64,000 bases of DNA, from the NCBI GenBank assembly GCA_026018925.1, contig JAKSZU010000004.1, positions 36,723,233-36,787,232 on the forward strand, given 5' to 3'. The notes below the pieces were generated by a model that was not told the DNA's origin, ran no database searches, and was given only the letters and a program-made list of their open reading frames with translations. The position numbers and the translations under genes are program-made. This document shows positions 9,553-21,274 of this stretch, one piece after another. This DNA is from Tupaia tana (taxonomy: Eukaryota; Chordata; Mammalia; Scandentia; Tupaiidae). The stretch's first letter is position 1. The number at the start of each line of letters is the position of its first letter.

Positions 9553-12011
9553 TAAAACAGTCAATGCAGCAGGAAGACAGAGCAATTATAAGGGTATATG
9601 TACACAACACCAAAGCAACTAAATAAATACTGCAAACATTGACAGAACTGAAGGGATAAACAGACAACAATAAATAATACTTAGAGTCTTTCTTACCCTC
9701 TTTTAGTAATAGAATAGTTGGACATAAAATAATAAAAGAGATGGCAGGCTCAAACATAGCTATAGACTAAATAACCCTAAAAGATAGAACAGTTGACCCA
9801 TAGCAGAAGAATATACATTCTTCTCAAAAATACATGGAACATTCTCCAGGATAGAGCATGTTTGGTCACAGAATAAGTATTACCTAAATTGAGTAGGTAG
9901 AAATAATACCACATATCTTTTCTGACCATAATGGAATGAAACTATAAATTAATTGTAGAAGAAAACTGGAAAATTCATAAATATGAGAAAATTAGACAAC
10001 ATGTTCCTAAAAAGCTTATAGGTCAAAGAAGAAATGAGAAAAAAGAAATTGAAACCATTAAGGAAAAAAATAAAAATACAACATTCCAAAACTTATGGGA
10101 CACAGAAAAAGCAGTAGTAAGAAGGGTATGTATAGCAATAAAATCCTGCATTAAAAATGAAAAATCTCAGATAAACAACCTAAATTATACCTTAAGGGAC
10201 TAGAAATAGAAGAACATTCTAAGTCCATAGTTAGTGGAAGAAAATAATAAATATTAGAATAGAAATACATGAAATAAAGAATAAAAAATGAGAGGGAAAT
10301 AATCAACTAAACTAAAAATTGTTTTTTTAAAACGTATGAACAAAATTGACAAAATTTTAGCTTAACTACTTGAAAAGAAAGAAAGAAGACTCAAAGAAAT
10401 AAAATCATAAACTAAGGAAAACACATTAAAACTAATGCCAAAGAAATAAAATGAGTCATAAGAGACTGCTACAAACAATTATATGTTAATAAATTTGATA
10501 ACTTAGAAGAAGTGGATAAATTCATAGACATTTACAGCTACCAAAACTGAATCATGATGAAATAGAAATCCTGAACAGACCAATAACTAGTAAGAAGATC
10601 TAATCATTAATCAAGAAATCTCTCAAAGAAAACCCTCAAAGGACCAGATGGCTTTACTTGTAAATTCTATAAAGCATTTAAAGAAGAATTTATGCCAATT
10701 GTTTTAACTCTTCCAAAAAAATTGAAGAGGAAGAAAAATGTCCAAACTGATTTTGGGGAGCCAATATTACCCTTATACCAAAGCTAGACAAAAATAGCAC
10801 AAGAAGAGAAAGCTACAGGACAGTATCCTTCTTGAATGTAGTTGTAGAAATATTCATCAAAATATTAGTAAACTAAATCCAGTAGCACATTAAAAGGATT
10901 ATACGTGATAACCAAGTGGGATTTACTTATTCCCAATATGCAAGGATGGTTCAACATATGCAAATCATTAAGTGTGATACATCACATTAACACAATGACT
11001 GACAAAGCATCATGATAATCTCAGTAGATGCAGGAGAAAGCATGGTAACAACCTTCAAAAGATTAGAAACAGAATGAAATTACTTCAGTATAGTAAATGC
11101 CATATATGGAAAGCCCACTTCTAATTCACATTGCATGTTAAAATATTGAAAGCTTTCTTTCTAGAATCAGAGACAAGGCAGGGATGCCCACTCTTGCTAC
11201 TTTGATCGAACATTGGGAGTCCTAACTGAAGTAATTAGACAGGAGTTAATGAAAATCAATTAGACAAGAGTTTATGAAAAACAATTTTAAGACAATAAAA
11301 AGAAAAATCACAAGATGGGAGAAAATATTTTCAAAACATGTATCTGTTGATGGACTTATATCCAAAAAATAGAGAAGAAATTTTAAAAGGATAACAATAA
11401 GAAAGCAAACACCCATTTAGAAAATGGGCAAAATTTCTGAACAAACACCTTGCCAAAGAAAATATACAGATGGCAAATAAGCATTTGGAAAGATGTTCAG
11501 CATCATTTGTCATTAGAGAATTATAAGTTAAAATAATTATGGGATACCACTGCACATTTATTAGAATGGCTAATACCAAAAAAAATGATAATACCAGTTG
11601 CTGACAAGAAAACACAGGAGAAAGACTCTCACTAATTGCTGATGGGAATGTAAATGGTACAGCATCTTGGAAGACATTTTGGCAGTTTTTGCCAAGCTAA
11701 TCATGTTACCATTTGATTCAGCAATAATGCTTCTGGGTATTTTCCCACTGATTTGAAAACTTACATCTGCTCAGAAACCTGCATACAAATATTTATAACA
11801 GCTTTATTAAAAAAAAAAAATCTGCTGAAACTCTGAAGCAACCAAGATGTCCTTCAGTAGAATGGATAAACAAATTGTGGTACATCCATACAGTGAAAAT
11901 TGGCAATAAAAAGAAATGAGCTATCGCGTCATAAAGGAACATGGATAAATCTAAAATGAATATTGGTAAGAAAGTGATGTGGAGAGGCAACATACTGTAC
12001 AATTCTGATTA
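9553..12011 (+). mobile_element. L1M LINE, ORF2 to near the 3' end, internally deleted and disrupted
   Basis: Decayed LINE-1 in sense orientation. Phrases run in ORF2 order: endonuclease region (TTGACAGAACTGAAGGGATA, ACATGGAACATTCTCCAGGA), reverse transcriptase region (GGACCAGATGGCTTTACTTG, CAGACAAGGATGCCC-like text at 11170), then a jump near 11290 straight to the ORF2 C terminus (GATGGGAGAAAATATTTTCA, AAAATGGGCAAAATTTCTG, GGCAAATAAGCATTTGGAAA). The jump removes the region between the reverse transcriptase core and the C-terminal part, well over 1 kb in an intact L1. Many stops and frameshifts are present. The 3' end breaks off in 'catactgtacaattctgat', where a Tigger1 element starts. Confidence 0.93.
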
Positions 12012-12905
12012 AAGGCATACATTGATTTATCTCACTTTGCTTTATTGCACTTGGCAGATACTGCGTGGTTTTTTTTGTTTTTTGTTTTTTGTTTTTTGTT
12101 TTTTTTTTTTACAAAATGAAGGTTTGTGGCAGCCTTACGCTGAGCAAGTTGGCACCATTTTTCCAGCAGTATGTGCTCATTTCATGTCTCTATGTCACAT
12201 TTTCATAATTCTTGTACTCTTAAACTTTTTACTACTATATTATTGTTATTATTATTATTATGTCTGTTATGGTGACTTGACCAGTGATGTTTGTGTTACT
12301 ATTTTAATTGTTTGGGGGGCAGCACAAACTGTACCCATAGGAGACAGTGAACTTAATTAATAAGTGTTACGTTTTTCTGACTACTCCACTGACTGGCTAG
12401 TCCTCTGTCTCTCTCCCTCTCCCTATTCCCTGAATCACCATAATGTTGAAATTAAGGCAGTCATTAACTCTGCAATTGCCTCTAGGTGTTTAAGTGAAAG
12501 GAAGAGTCTCTCTCTTTAAACCAAAATATAACCACGTCTCTCACTTTAAACCAAAACCTAGACATGATTAAGCTTCATAAGAAAAGATTTATCAAAAGCT
12601 AAGTCAGGTTGAAAACCAGGCCTCTTGTACTAGTTCGCCTAATTGTGAATGCAAAGGAAAATTCCTTGAAGGAATTTAAATGTGCTATTCTAGTGAATAT
12701 ATGAACAACCAGAAAGTGAAGCAGCCTTTTTGCTGAGATGGAGAATGTTCCATTGATCTGGATAGATCAAGCCAGCCACAGCTTCCCTTTAAGCCAAAGG
12801 CTAAACCAGAGCAAGGCTCTAACTCTCTTCACTTCTGTGAAGGCTGAGAGAGGTAAGGAAGCTTCAGGAAAAAAAAATGTTTGCAGGTAGCAAAGACTGA
12901 TTCCT
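12012..12905 (+). mobile_element. Tigger1 DNA transposon, 5' part
   Basis: The left end AAGGCATACATTGATTTATC follows a TA target. Next come a T-rich expansion, then TGAAGGTTTGTGGCAGCC and the start of the pogo-type transposase frame (diverged MASKCSSERKSRT-like coding, around 12470-12850). The element is cut off near 12905 (GGCTGAGAGAGGTAAGGAAG), so the rest of the transposase and the right inverted repeat are missing. Tigger1 is a TcMar-Tigger element long dead in mammals. Confidence 0.9.
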
Positions 12906-12924
12906 TAGTATGAGGTGAACCTTC

Positions 12925-13076
12925 ATGGTGGCATGGACTGCTAAAATGCTATACTTTCTGTAGGCTGAGACCACATGAGAAACCTTGATTTGATTCCCAG
13001 TCCCACCTAAAGTGCAAGTATGGGGTATATGCATGTAATCTCAGAAATTCTAGAGGCAGAAGCAGGAGATTTTTGA
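12925..13076 (+). mobile_element. tRNA-7SL chimeric SINE, copy 1 (old)
   Basis: A tRNA-like left part with a degenerate B box (TTGATTTGATTCCCAGTCCC) is joined to a right part resembling the Alu domain of 7SL RNA (GCATGTAATCTCAGAAATTC, TAGAGGCAGAAGCAGGAGAT). The same order of parts occurs at 47091-47245 on the other strand. Confidence 0.65.
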
Positions 13077-13104
13077 CACAAGTGCGCTCTGTCTTTTTGT
13101 TTTT

Positions 13105-13365
13105 TATTTATTTAAAATATTTTTTCAATGTTGCCAGAGAGTGCATGTGCTCACCAGAGAAAAAGAGAGAGGGAAAGAGAGAAAGCATCCCCCTAAAGGG
13201 ATGGTCACACTGAAAACCCTCCTCTTCCATTTCTCTCTCCTTTTCAGTTTGGGCATGCACACACACATGCCTCGTGTATTTATGAAGCCACTGGTCCCAG
13301 GACTCAATCTGCAGTTGGTCATGTGGAATAATCCTGCCTTAACCACCATGCCATAGACTGGTCCT
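13105..13365 (-). mobile_element. SINE, family C
   Basis: Minus-oriented. GAGTGCATGTGCTCACCAGA, AAAGCATCCCCCTAAAGGGA, GGGCATGCACACACACATGC and CTTAACCACCATGCC, ending ACTGGTCC. Confidence 0.88.
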
Positions 13366-14214
13366 TTAAAAATTTAATTAATTAATAAATTAATTATGTT
13401 TAATTGTTTATATCTTCCTAATGTACAATTTGATTTTTCAAAGCATCATGCAGTGTGTGATAATCAAATCAAAGATATTACCATATTTATCTTCTTCAAC
13501 AAGAAACATTACATTATGAGTAGCTGTGAGAATGGAAAAGAGGAAAAATGTGAGTATTGTGGAATAGAATAAATGGGAATTGGTGCTCAGTTGCATGTGG
13601 ACTCAGAGAAAAGAGAACTAATGAATCCTGTAGTGATTTCCATCTTTATCAGCCAGATGAATAGTAATGCCATGAATAAGACCAAAAATCAAACCACCCT
13701 CCTCCCCCCAAAAAACAGGTGTAGGGCATTTCAAGTTCCTACGATGTGCGGTCAGTGTACGTTTTTGTTGAGGAGAAGTAAGAAACATGTGTTTGTAGTC
13801 ATTGTTTGGAGATTATAGATGGCAAGTGGTAATGAAGCAGTGGAACGAGGAGATTGTCCAGACCAAGCATGCAGAGGTCGGTTCGTGTCAATATCATCTT
13901 ACTATAAAGAATAGTGATAACATAGGATCACGTAAGGGGAAAGGTGGGACACAGGAGAAAGCTAAGTACAAAAAGAATAACCAGGCAAATAGGACTATAT
14001 AGCGCTATTAATAAAACAGAGAGTTACTACAAAAGAAATAGAAGTCAGGTCATGGAGAAGGGTGGTTATCAAAGATGTGACACAGAGCAGAAGTACGCTG
14101 ACTGAGGGGAAACAAAAGATTTTGGATGAATTAGTTTAGTTGGCTCTGGTAATCCTAATGAAAGTCTCAGTAGAATGACAGACTCAGAATGCACTGGATT
14201 TAAGAGTCAACTGG

Positions 14215-14647
14215 GGGCTGGGGCCAGCAGGTGGCATAGTGGTTAAAGCACTGGATTTTCAAATGGCTGATAGTGGTTCAAATTCCAGACCTGGCAGCTT
14301 GAAGCTCATGCCAGGCACAAGTGCATGAGTACTTGAATTCCCGAGAGGAGAATGAGGGAAAAGGAATTGTGGTGTGGCCATGCCCCCAGCAGTTAGTGTA
14401 ATGGCTATGTTGCTGGATTCCCACGTAGTTGACCACGGTTCGTGTCCCGGACCCGGTGGCTTAAACTCACGCCGGGCGCATGTGCGTGCGTGCCCAAGAT
14501 CCCAAGAGGAGAATGGAGGAGAAGGGATTGCGGCGTGACCATCCCCCCGGGGGGTGATTTCTCGCTTTCTGTCTCTATGTCTCTCTCTGTCTGTCTGGCA
14601 AGCGCACGCACCCTATAGCGAAAACCTCTCCAAAAAAAAAAAAAAAA
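14215..14647 (+). mobile_element. Dimeric SINE (C-type unit joined to A-type unit)
   Basis: The first unit starts GGGGCTGGGGCCAGCAGGTG and stops in GTGGCCATGCCCC (about 14385). There, without any A tail, a complete second unit begins (CCAGCAGTTAGTGTAATGG) and runs to CTATAGCGAAAACCTCTCC plus poly(A). A degenerate direct repeat (AAGAGTCAACTGG at 14202, AAGAGTGAATTGTGG at 14648) brackets the pair but not the junction. That suggests one insertion of a dimer. Confidence 0.85.
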
Positions 14648-14830
14648 AAGAGTGAATTGTGGAGGCAGAGAGCTGGGAAGTGGCAGGAATGCACAACTAT
14701 GCATCAGCAGTGTTTTAGTTCTGTTAGGTGGTTAGATATGTTCTTTTACGTATTGAATCTTATTTTTTTAGGTTATTTATTTCTTTTTTAAAAAATGTTT
14801 ACTAGTCAATAATATTTTTCCCCATGATTA

Positions 14831-14896
14831 TTTTATTTATTTATTTATTTATTCATTCATTCATTCATTCATTTTATTTTAATATGACCAGAGAGA

Positions 14897-14932
<36 letters not shown>

Positions 14933-15013
14933 AAGCCACCAGGTCCGGGACTCGAACCGTGGTCAGCCATGTGGGAGTGTCCAGCACCTTAACCACCATG
15001 CCATCTGCTGGTC
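14831..15013 (-). mobile_element. SINE, family B
   Basis: Minus-oriented. (TTTA)n/(TTCA)n tail, AATATGACCAGAGAGAGA, GGGACTCGAACCGTGG (intact B box), CACCTTAACCACCATGCC, and head end CTGCTGGTC. Confidence 0.93.
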
Positions 15014-15017
15014 TTTA

Positions 15018-15235
15018 GGTTATTTATTTCTTTAGAGAAAAGGTCAGAGAGAGAGAAAGAAAGAGAGAGAGAGAGAAGCAATCTTGACAAGGTCTCACGT
15101 GCCGTAATCCTCTCCCGAGCTTTCCAGGCAGCCTGGATTATGAGGATACCTGGTGGGTTCAGGTCAACTCAGGATGTGAACCTGGAGCCTTCACACATGG
15201 CTCCAATATCATGCATCAGTTACCTACTGCTTGAG
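15018..15235 (-). mobile_element. SINE-like element, family unknown
   Basis: An AGAGAGAGAAAGAAAG tract is followed by TCAGGATGTGAACCTGGAGC, which resembles a degenerate minus-strand B box. It abuts the preceding B element. Layout suggests a diverged tRNA-derived SINE, but I cannot match it to A, B or C. Confidence 0.4.
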
Positions 15236-15644
15236 CAACTTTACCTGGGCTGGATGTTATATTAAAAAGGGTAAAAGAGGACAAAATAAAAAAGTTAAAG
15301 AAGTATAAAGTGGAGCTGAGGAAAAGAGATTTTTGTGTTGTTGAAAGAAATAAGGCAGAGTGGAAGCTGATTGTGAGTGGGAGAGATCCGGGTAAGGTGT
15401 TAGACCATGGCGACTCGCATGCTGAACAGAAAGATCCTGTCAGAGTGGAGAGACTGAACGTAAGATAGATGGGTGATAATTGATGTAGAATATAAATGGA
15501 GCCCACGGCAAAGGATGAACTTTATATAAGGTTTGGAAATTCTTCTTCTGAGAAATGTAAATCCAATGCAGAAATAAAATAAATATATTCAAAACGACAA
15601 AGAGAAATATGGAAAACCTTATTTCCAAAGGTGGAGATAAGTGG

Positions 15645-15790
15645 TGGTCAAATATCAGAGTGTATCAGAATCACCTGAAAGACTTCCTGAAGCACCACTT
15701 GTTAGTCCCTAGAGTTGAGCATCAGGCCTCCAACCTGAGATGTTTTATTTCTATCAAGTTCCCAGATGATGTCTGTGAGGACCAAACTTT
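15645..15790 (+). mobile_element. MER5A-like hAT fragment
   Basis: GTGTATCAGAATCACCTGAA and a later GTTCCCAGATGATGTC phrase mirror the MER5A text 'ttagaatcacctggggagctt ... ctccccaggtgattc'. The copy is strongly diverged. Confidence 0.5.
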
Positions 15791-15811
15791 CAGAGCTGTT
15801 GGCTTTTCCCC

Positions 15812-15971
15812 CCCTTTTTCTTTAATTATTTATTTAGTTTTATTTATTTATTTTAATTTGACAAGAAAAAGAGAGACAGAGTGAGAAAGCAAGCCGCCAG
15901 ATCCAGGATTCAAACCATGGTAGACCATGTGGGAGTCCAGCTCCTCAACCACCTCGCCACCTGCCAGCCCT
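15812..15971 (-). mobile_element. SINE, family B
   Basis: Minus-oriented. Tail TTATTTATTTTAATTTGACA, AAAGCAAGCCGCCAGATCCA, diverged B box GGATTCAAACCATGG, end CCACCTGCCAGCCCT. Confidence 0.9.
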
Positions 15972-18500
15972 GATTTAGGATTTCTTAGTGAAGTAGGAGG
16001 TTAGGTCATTTGCTGAGAATAAGGGGAGTGAACCGTCTAATCTTTCAGCCAAAGGCAAGTATGTTCCAGATCACTGAGATCCGGCAGTTTTTGCCTGGAG
16101 TGATTTTGTTTGTTTGTTTGTATGTTAAATATCAAGCTGACTGGTCTGTGGTAAGATAAATCTACCAAGTGTTAGATAGTAAGTACTGTTTTGAGAATGC
16201 TCACAGCTTAATGATGCCTGGAACTCTTGTTATCCTCATTTTCAGTTGGATTGGAAGAGGCACAGAAATAAAGAAGGCAGGGCATCTTATTCCAGAGTTT
16301 TCCTTATAGTGCTCTTTTTCATAAGAAGCAATTCTGGTTTCTCCCTTATTGTTCCCTCAAATAAGATGATAAATAATCGATTTGCTTGTCTCCCACCTCC
16401 GTTTGCCTGAGGGCTGTGCTTTGCTTCTCTAAATGTTTGTGTTGTGAACACAATGATTCTATTTGGGCATCTGTTAACTTAGGTGCGATGTCCTTAACTA
16501 TTCACTGCCCCAAGTTTCACCTCTGTTGGGGAGGGTGGTGCCAGTTTCCCCCCTCCTGCCTGGAAAGCTCCAAGCAATTTTCAGCTAGTCTCATTGTTGT
16601 GGAGGGAGGAGAGGGATGGGTCCACTGTGGTGGCAGCTCTGAAACACGGATGTGCTTTACTGCTCCCACAGTCTGTCACAAGTTGACAGTCTGACGAGGC
16701 TTTGAATAAAAATATTTTATACTTTAGCGCCGCCTCTCAACGACAGATCCTGAGCCCCGTTTTAAAGATTGAAATAACCACAGATGCTGTGTGCAAATGC
16801 CAGAGTTTCAACGAAAGCTGATGTGAGGACGGGAAATGGATGACACACACATCTGTGCAGTTCTCACCAGGCTTTACCACCCACTGAAATCCTTTGGTCA
16901 TAGACGCTGCATCTGTGATTCGTGCAGAGAGCATTGCGATTGCTAAGTCAGCTAGCCACCAAGTCCTCTGTGGGCTCCCATCTCAGGTGTGTGACATCGT
17001 GACAGTGGATATTTAATATCACGCATCCTCCCCTGGACACCTCATTGCTTATATTCTGTTATCATTCAGGGCAAATTTATATTAGACTATAATATAGGTG
17101 TAGCTTTTTTGTAAAAGGTGCCCAGGATAGCTTCTGGCCTATACGAATTTTAAAATTATAATAATTGATGTAATACTTTACAGTATAGATAATATTTCCA
17201 CTAAAACACAGTATAGTATTAATATATACTGTTCTTTACACATTCTATTTTATTTGAACTGAACTCCACAAAAGCCTTATGAAGTAGACCTTATCCCTTA
17301 AGTAAAGCAAAAAATAAAAATGTAATCATTGGAGAGGATTTCATAATAAAGAGAGTTATTTTTAATATTTGATGACTGATCGTTTCACCTCCCACCTCTC
17401 CCTTTCTCCTTTTCCTACATTTACGAAGGGTAAGAAAATGTGGGCACTTATTTCATTGGTGCCTAAAGGGAAGTTCAAACACACAAACTCATGCCTACCT
17501 AGAAAAGCTCACCCTAACCTCATCCCTCTTAACCGAAATAGGAACCTTAAGCCACCACGACCCCCGTCTCCTCTCATCTCACCTGAGAGAGATCCTGAGC
17601 CTTTCTCCTTGGGAAACGTGTGAGTAGAAACTGTATCGTATGATTCATTCCTATGTATCATTCCTCCTGACATACATAAATCCCTATGTTTTGGCCATAT
17701 CGTGATCTTAGAATGAAGAGGAATTCCTTCTCTTTCCTCTCTCTCCTTTACTTCTCGTTGGAAGGCGTAAACAGTAATGCGATTTTCTTTACCATGTGGC
17801 CAGGGTAATACCCCATGGCTAATGGCACATCAAGACCGAAAGGCCATGAGCAATTGACAGCTCCATGGAGGAGAGCCGCCACCCAGATTGGATTTTAATG
17901 TGAAAGAAACAAAAGTTTATCTTGTTTTTCTCCGCCACAGGAACGAAACCTTCATCAGAAGTAGTACTGAGGGAGAGATACCGTTATAGGGGTGCTTTAC
18001 ACGTGGGTGCTCACGTCATAACCTCTACAAAGGTAGTCACTTACGAGTACAAATAACTCATACAAGCATATATACGTATTTATAGAAGTATAAACTGACT
18101 CTGTTAGGCTTAATATATTACTATTCAAAATAAGTCCTCGCTTTACTTTTTATGAAAGGAAGAGGCCTATGGGGTGCCTGAACGCTCAGCAAGAGCTCCT
18201 CAGACATGAAAGATCCACCTGTGCAAGGTACTACATCTGAGTGTGCCAACTAGGGTGATGCAAGAGAGGCTGGAGTGCTTATCCCATTACTGTGTCTTAC
18301 TATTGATGCACTTACTAATCCTGTATTAAGTATTTAGCTAATTAACTGATAAAGAGTCTGTTCATTGAGGTGCATGACAATTGTAATAGTACTTACACTA
18401 ATTAACAAGAAAACAATAGACTGAGATAAATGTAATATGAAGGAAATAAATAGAGTGCATGAAAGAGTGAGTGCAAGCTGACCTAAGGAATGCTGCTTTA
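15972..18500. other. Repeat-poor intron stretch; no gene identified
   Basis: This is the longest stretch in which I recognise no SINE, LINE, LTR or DNA transposon. It has more CpGs and mixed-complexity sequence than its surroundings, especially 16380-17040 and 17700-18080. A chance 84-codon open frame at 17369-17623 matches no protein I know. A CACGTG E-box and a CRE-like TCACGTCA lie at 18000-18018. Confidence 0.5.
18000..18018. promoter_or_regulatory. Paired E-box and CRE-like motif (candidate)
   Basis: CACGTG at 18000-18005 and TCACGTCA at 18011-18018 are separated by five bases. The motifs themselves are visible. Any regulatory role is inference from motif identity and from the repeat-poor surroundings. 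Confidence 0.25.
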
Positions 18501-18767
18501 GGGACCAGCAGTTAACATAATGGCTATGTCGCTGGACTCCCATGTAGTCGACCACGCTTCAAGTCCGGACCCGGTGGCTTAAAACTCACACCAGGCACGT
18601 GTGCGTGCGTGCCCAAGATCCCGAGAGGAGAATGGAGGAGAAGGGATTGCGGCCTGGTCATCCCCCCTGGGGGGTGATTTCTCACTTTCTGTCTTTCTGT
18701 CTCTCTCTGTCTTTCTGGTGAGCGCACGCGCCTTATAGTAAAAACCTCTCCCCTGCCCCCCCAAAAA
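18501..18767 (+). mobile_element. SINE, family A
   Basis: GGGACCAGCAGTTAACATAA, TAGTCGACCACG, AAGATCCCGAGAGGAGAATG and CTTATAGTAAAAACCTCTCC. The tail is C-rich then A-rich instead of plain poly(A). Confidence 0.95.
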
Positions 18768-18948
18768 AGTGCAGGCAATGACCAGGCACCTGAAACACTC
18801 CTTGGAGTAGTTCCCATGGTCCTTTTTTAGTTGTCTACTTTACCTCTGGATTATAAATCATCCAGAAATGTATGAGAAATTTGGTTTCAAAAGAACTCTG
18901 GCAAATGGTTCTCATGCCACATTGAGGACATAGTTAACCCAGGCTTCT

Positions 18949-19125
18949 TATTTTTATTATTTTTAAAAAGAATTATTTATTTTAATGTTATTTATTCATT
19001 TATTTATTTTTAATTTGACCAGAAAGAGACACAGAGAGAGTGAGAAAGCAAGCCACCAGGTACAAGACTCGAATCGTGGTCGGCCAGTGTCCAGTGCCTT
19101 AACCACCGCTCCATCCGCTGGTCCC
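18949..19125 (-). mobile_element. SINE, family B
   Basis: Minus-oriented. TTAATTTGACCAGAAAGAGA, GACTCGAATCGTGGTCGGCC, CCTTAACCACCGCTCCATCC, GCTGGTCC. CCCAGGCT occurs on both sides (18938 and 19124), a probable target duplication. Confidence 0.93.
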
Positions 19126-19424
19126 CAGGCTCTTTAGCTAACTACAGTAATTGTAAGCCATCCACAAATGTGCTGGCTTTGAGTGCTATAGTGAAGTGCT
19201 AAACTTTAAATAGTCGATGGTGTATCTTTATCTTACACATTCACATGTCAGCTGAAAAATCAGTATCTGAATTCGAAGTGTCATTGGAGATAAGCAGATA
19301 ACTGTCCTGGACCAGCTATAATATAACTTTATATTACTAAATAATAGCTCACTATCATCCTTTATTCATGTGTCTTTTAAATTCTTTCTAGAACAAAAAA
19401 CAATATACAAATACCAGAATACTA

Positions 19425-19502
19425 TGGATTGTTGGAAAAGTCATGACCCATTTTTGCATAGAAAAACAGAAAAAATATGTCATGACTTTTCTGACAAACC
19501 AA
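19425..19502. mobile_element. 78-bp mariner-type MITE
   Basis: Terminal inverted repeats of about 24 bp: left GGATTGTTGGAAAAGTCATG, right (reverse complement) GGTTTGTCAGAAAAGTCATG, with the inner 13 bp GAAAAGTCATGAC perfect. TA dinucleotides lie on both sides (19423-19424 and 19503-19504), the mariner target. Length and the AAAAGTCATGAC ends resemble mammalian mariner MITEs; the source mariner is not identified. Confidence 0.75.
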
Positions 19503-19504
19503 TA

Positions 19505-21262
19505 ATTGTTAGTATCATCCAAAGAGACTATAGGTAGTTTTTTAAGGAAACATTTTAGTTTTCTAACTCTCCAGCACAGGGTTTTGTGTATTCATACACA
19601 TGTGTCAACTCTTTTATCTCCTTTCGTACCAAAATGTGAATTTTAGGTGATGTATCAACAGATTGATTCAATGTAAAGATTAATTGATTGCTAACTAAAT
19701 CTAATTTCTTCTCTGGCCAATCAGATTCCATTGGAAGAACATCTTGTAGGGGTTTTAATTTCAATTTCCCAATACAGTGAATAACTGGTATTATTGTAAT
19801 GATAGTTTTTTAAAGGATAAATTAAAGCATTCTTACCAATTACATTAGTATTATACCAAAAAGTAGTTATGCTATGAATTAGACTGAGATTATTACAAAA
19901 TAAGTTGGTGACAATGAACTTACCAATAAGAAATCCCTTGCTCAATGACTATCATGGATTGGGATATAAAACAGGGGCCAAATCTCAGTAAGTATTGTAT
20001 TTTATAAGCCTAGCCATGTGCCCTATTTTATACTACTAATTACACTGATACAGGTTCCCAATGCTCCTTAAGACATATCCAGTTTTTTCCACCCGCGTCT
20101 GTAAAGTTTGACTTAATTGTAATAGTTTTTCGGTTCTAACTGCACTATTTGGGTATGTTTAGTTTTTGTTTATATAGAGGCTTGGCAGTGAGAGAGCATT
20201 TGAGCAAACTATATTCTTCACTTATTAACTTTCTTGGAGAATCATAAGTATCCTGAAGTTTTATTTCTTACCCTTTTATTATCAAGGCCCGAAGTCTGTG
20301 ATCTTTAAGATGTCTCTACCTCCATCTGGAGGGGCATACGTAATGGTCCCTCTTGGTTATCATACATGTCTCTTCCACGTTTGTACTCTAGCTTGTTAAC
20401 TATCTGTTGAATTTCATCCATCTTTATAATGCTGTCCAGGCCACTTACCATTCTTTCCCTTAAGCCCAAGATGGCATTCCTTTTAAGCAGTAAGTAAAGG
20501 CTGATACATTGTTTTCCTTAGTGTGCTTCTTTGTATTAGGGTCATATTTAGTTTGTCCTAGGACTCATAAATTTCTGGCAAATTTTCCTAGGGTTCTTTT
20601 AGAGCATTTTGGTTTAGTTTCTTTAGCAAATAGTTTCTTTAGCAAACATACTATCATCCTAGACCATGTATTTTTTATTCTGGAATAATTCCCTTCTTAA
20701 GCTATATGGAGGCTATGACATTTATTCATTGGATTATTTGTTGCTGTAATATTTATTGTAACATAACTTCTAAGATTGAGGATACAGGGGAAACATATTT
20801 ACATGAAAGAAAAAGGTGGGAGATTTTCAAGCAAATTAAAATATTTGTGTAGCTCAGAAGCAAGCTTAGATGGTAGAGATAACTGTTTTATATGTCTTCA
20901 CAGATAAAATTATAGTTAAATTTTTTATAGACAGAAAATTGAATCTCCAAATGAGTTTCTAGAATGAGAAAAATAAAAAATTTGAAAGGAGAGTGAATGC
21001 AAACAGCAGGTAAAGACAGTAGAGAATAAACAGGAAAATGAATGGCAGTATAGGAGTGAGGAAATCTGACTTAGGAAAAACAAAGCAATAAAGTTTTTTA
21101 TGATGCAGATAAAATAAATTTGAGTAAAATAAGGGCAAGAAGTGCAAACTGAATATGGTAAATTGGAGGCCATATATGGCTTTGCATTTCCCACTTAGGT
21201 TCTATGAATCTAGTGGTCCTGGTTCTCAGATGGGGGGACACTCCTACCAGGGGACACATTAA
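19505..21262. other. Intron stretch, nothing identified
   Basis: This is moderately AT-rich sequence without a SINE or an obvious LINE. Open frames are short and unrecognised. Degraded retroviral or LINE sequence between 20280 and 20600 is possible but unsupported. Confidence 0.4.
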
Positions 21263-21274
21263 GAGTACCACTGA

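Noticed and set aside
14880-14930. Short repeated GAGA units that might suggest an array
   Set aside because: It is the purine tract of a minus-oriented SINE. No CRISPR-like repeat and spacer pattern occurs in the window.
17369-17623. An 84-codon open frame, proline-rich at its end and followed by GTGAGT
   Set aside because: No good acceptor, no similarity I recognise, and it does not match any PDE4B alternative first exon I know. Open frames of this size occur by chance across the window.
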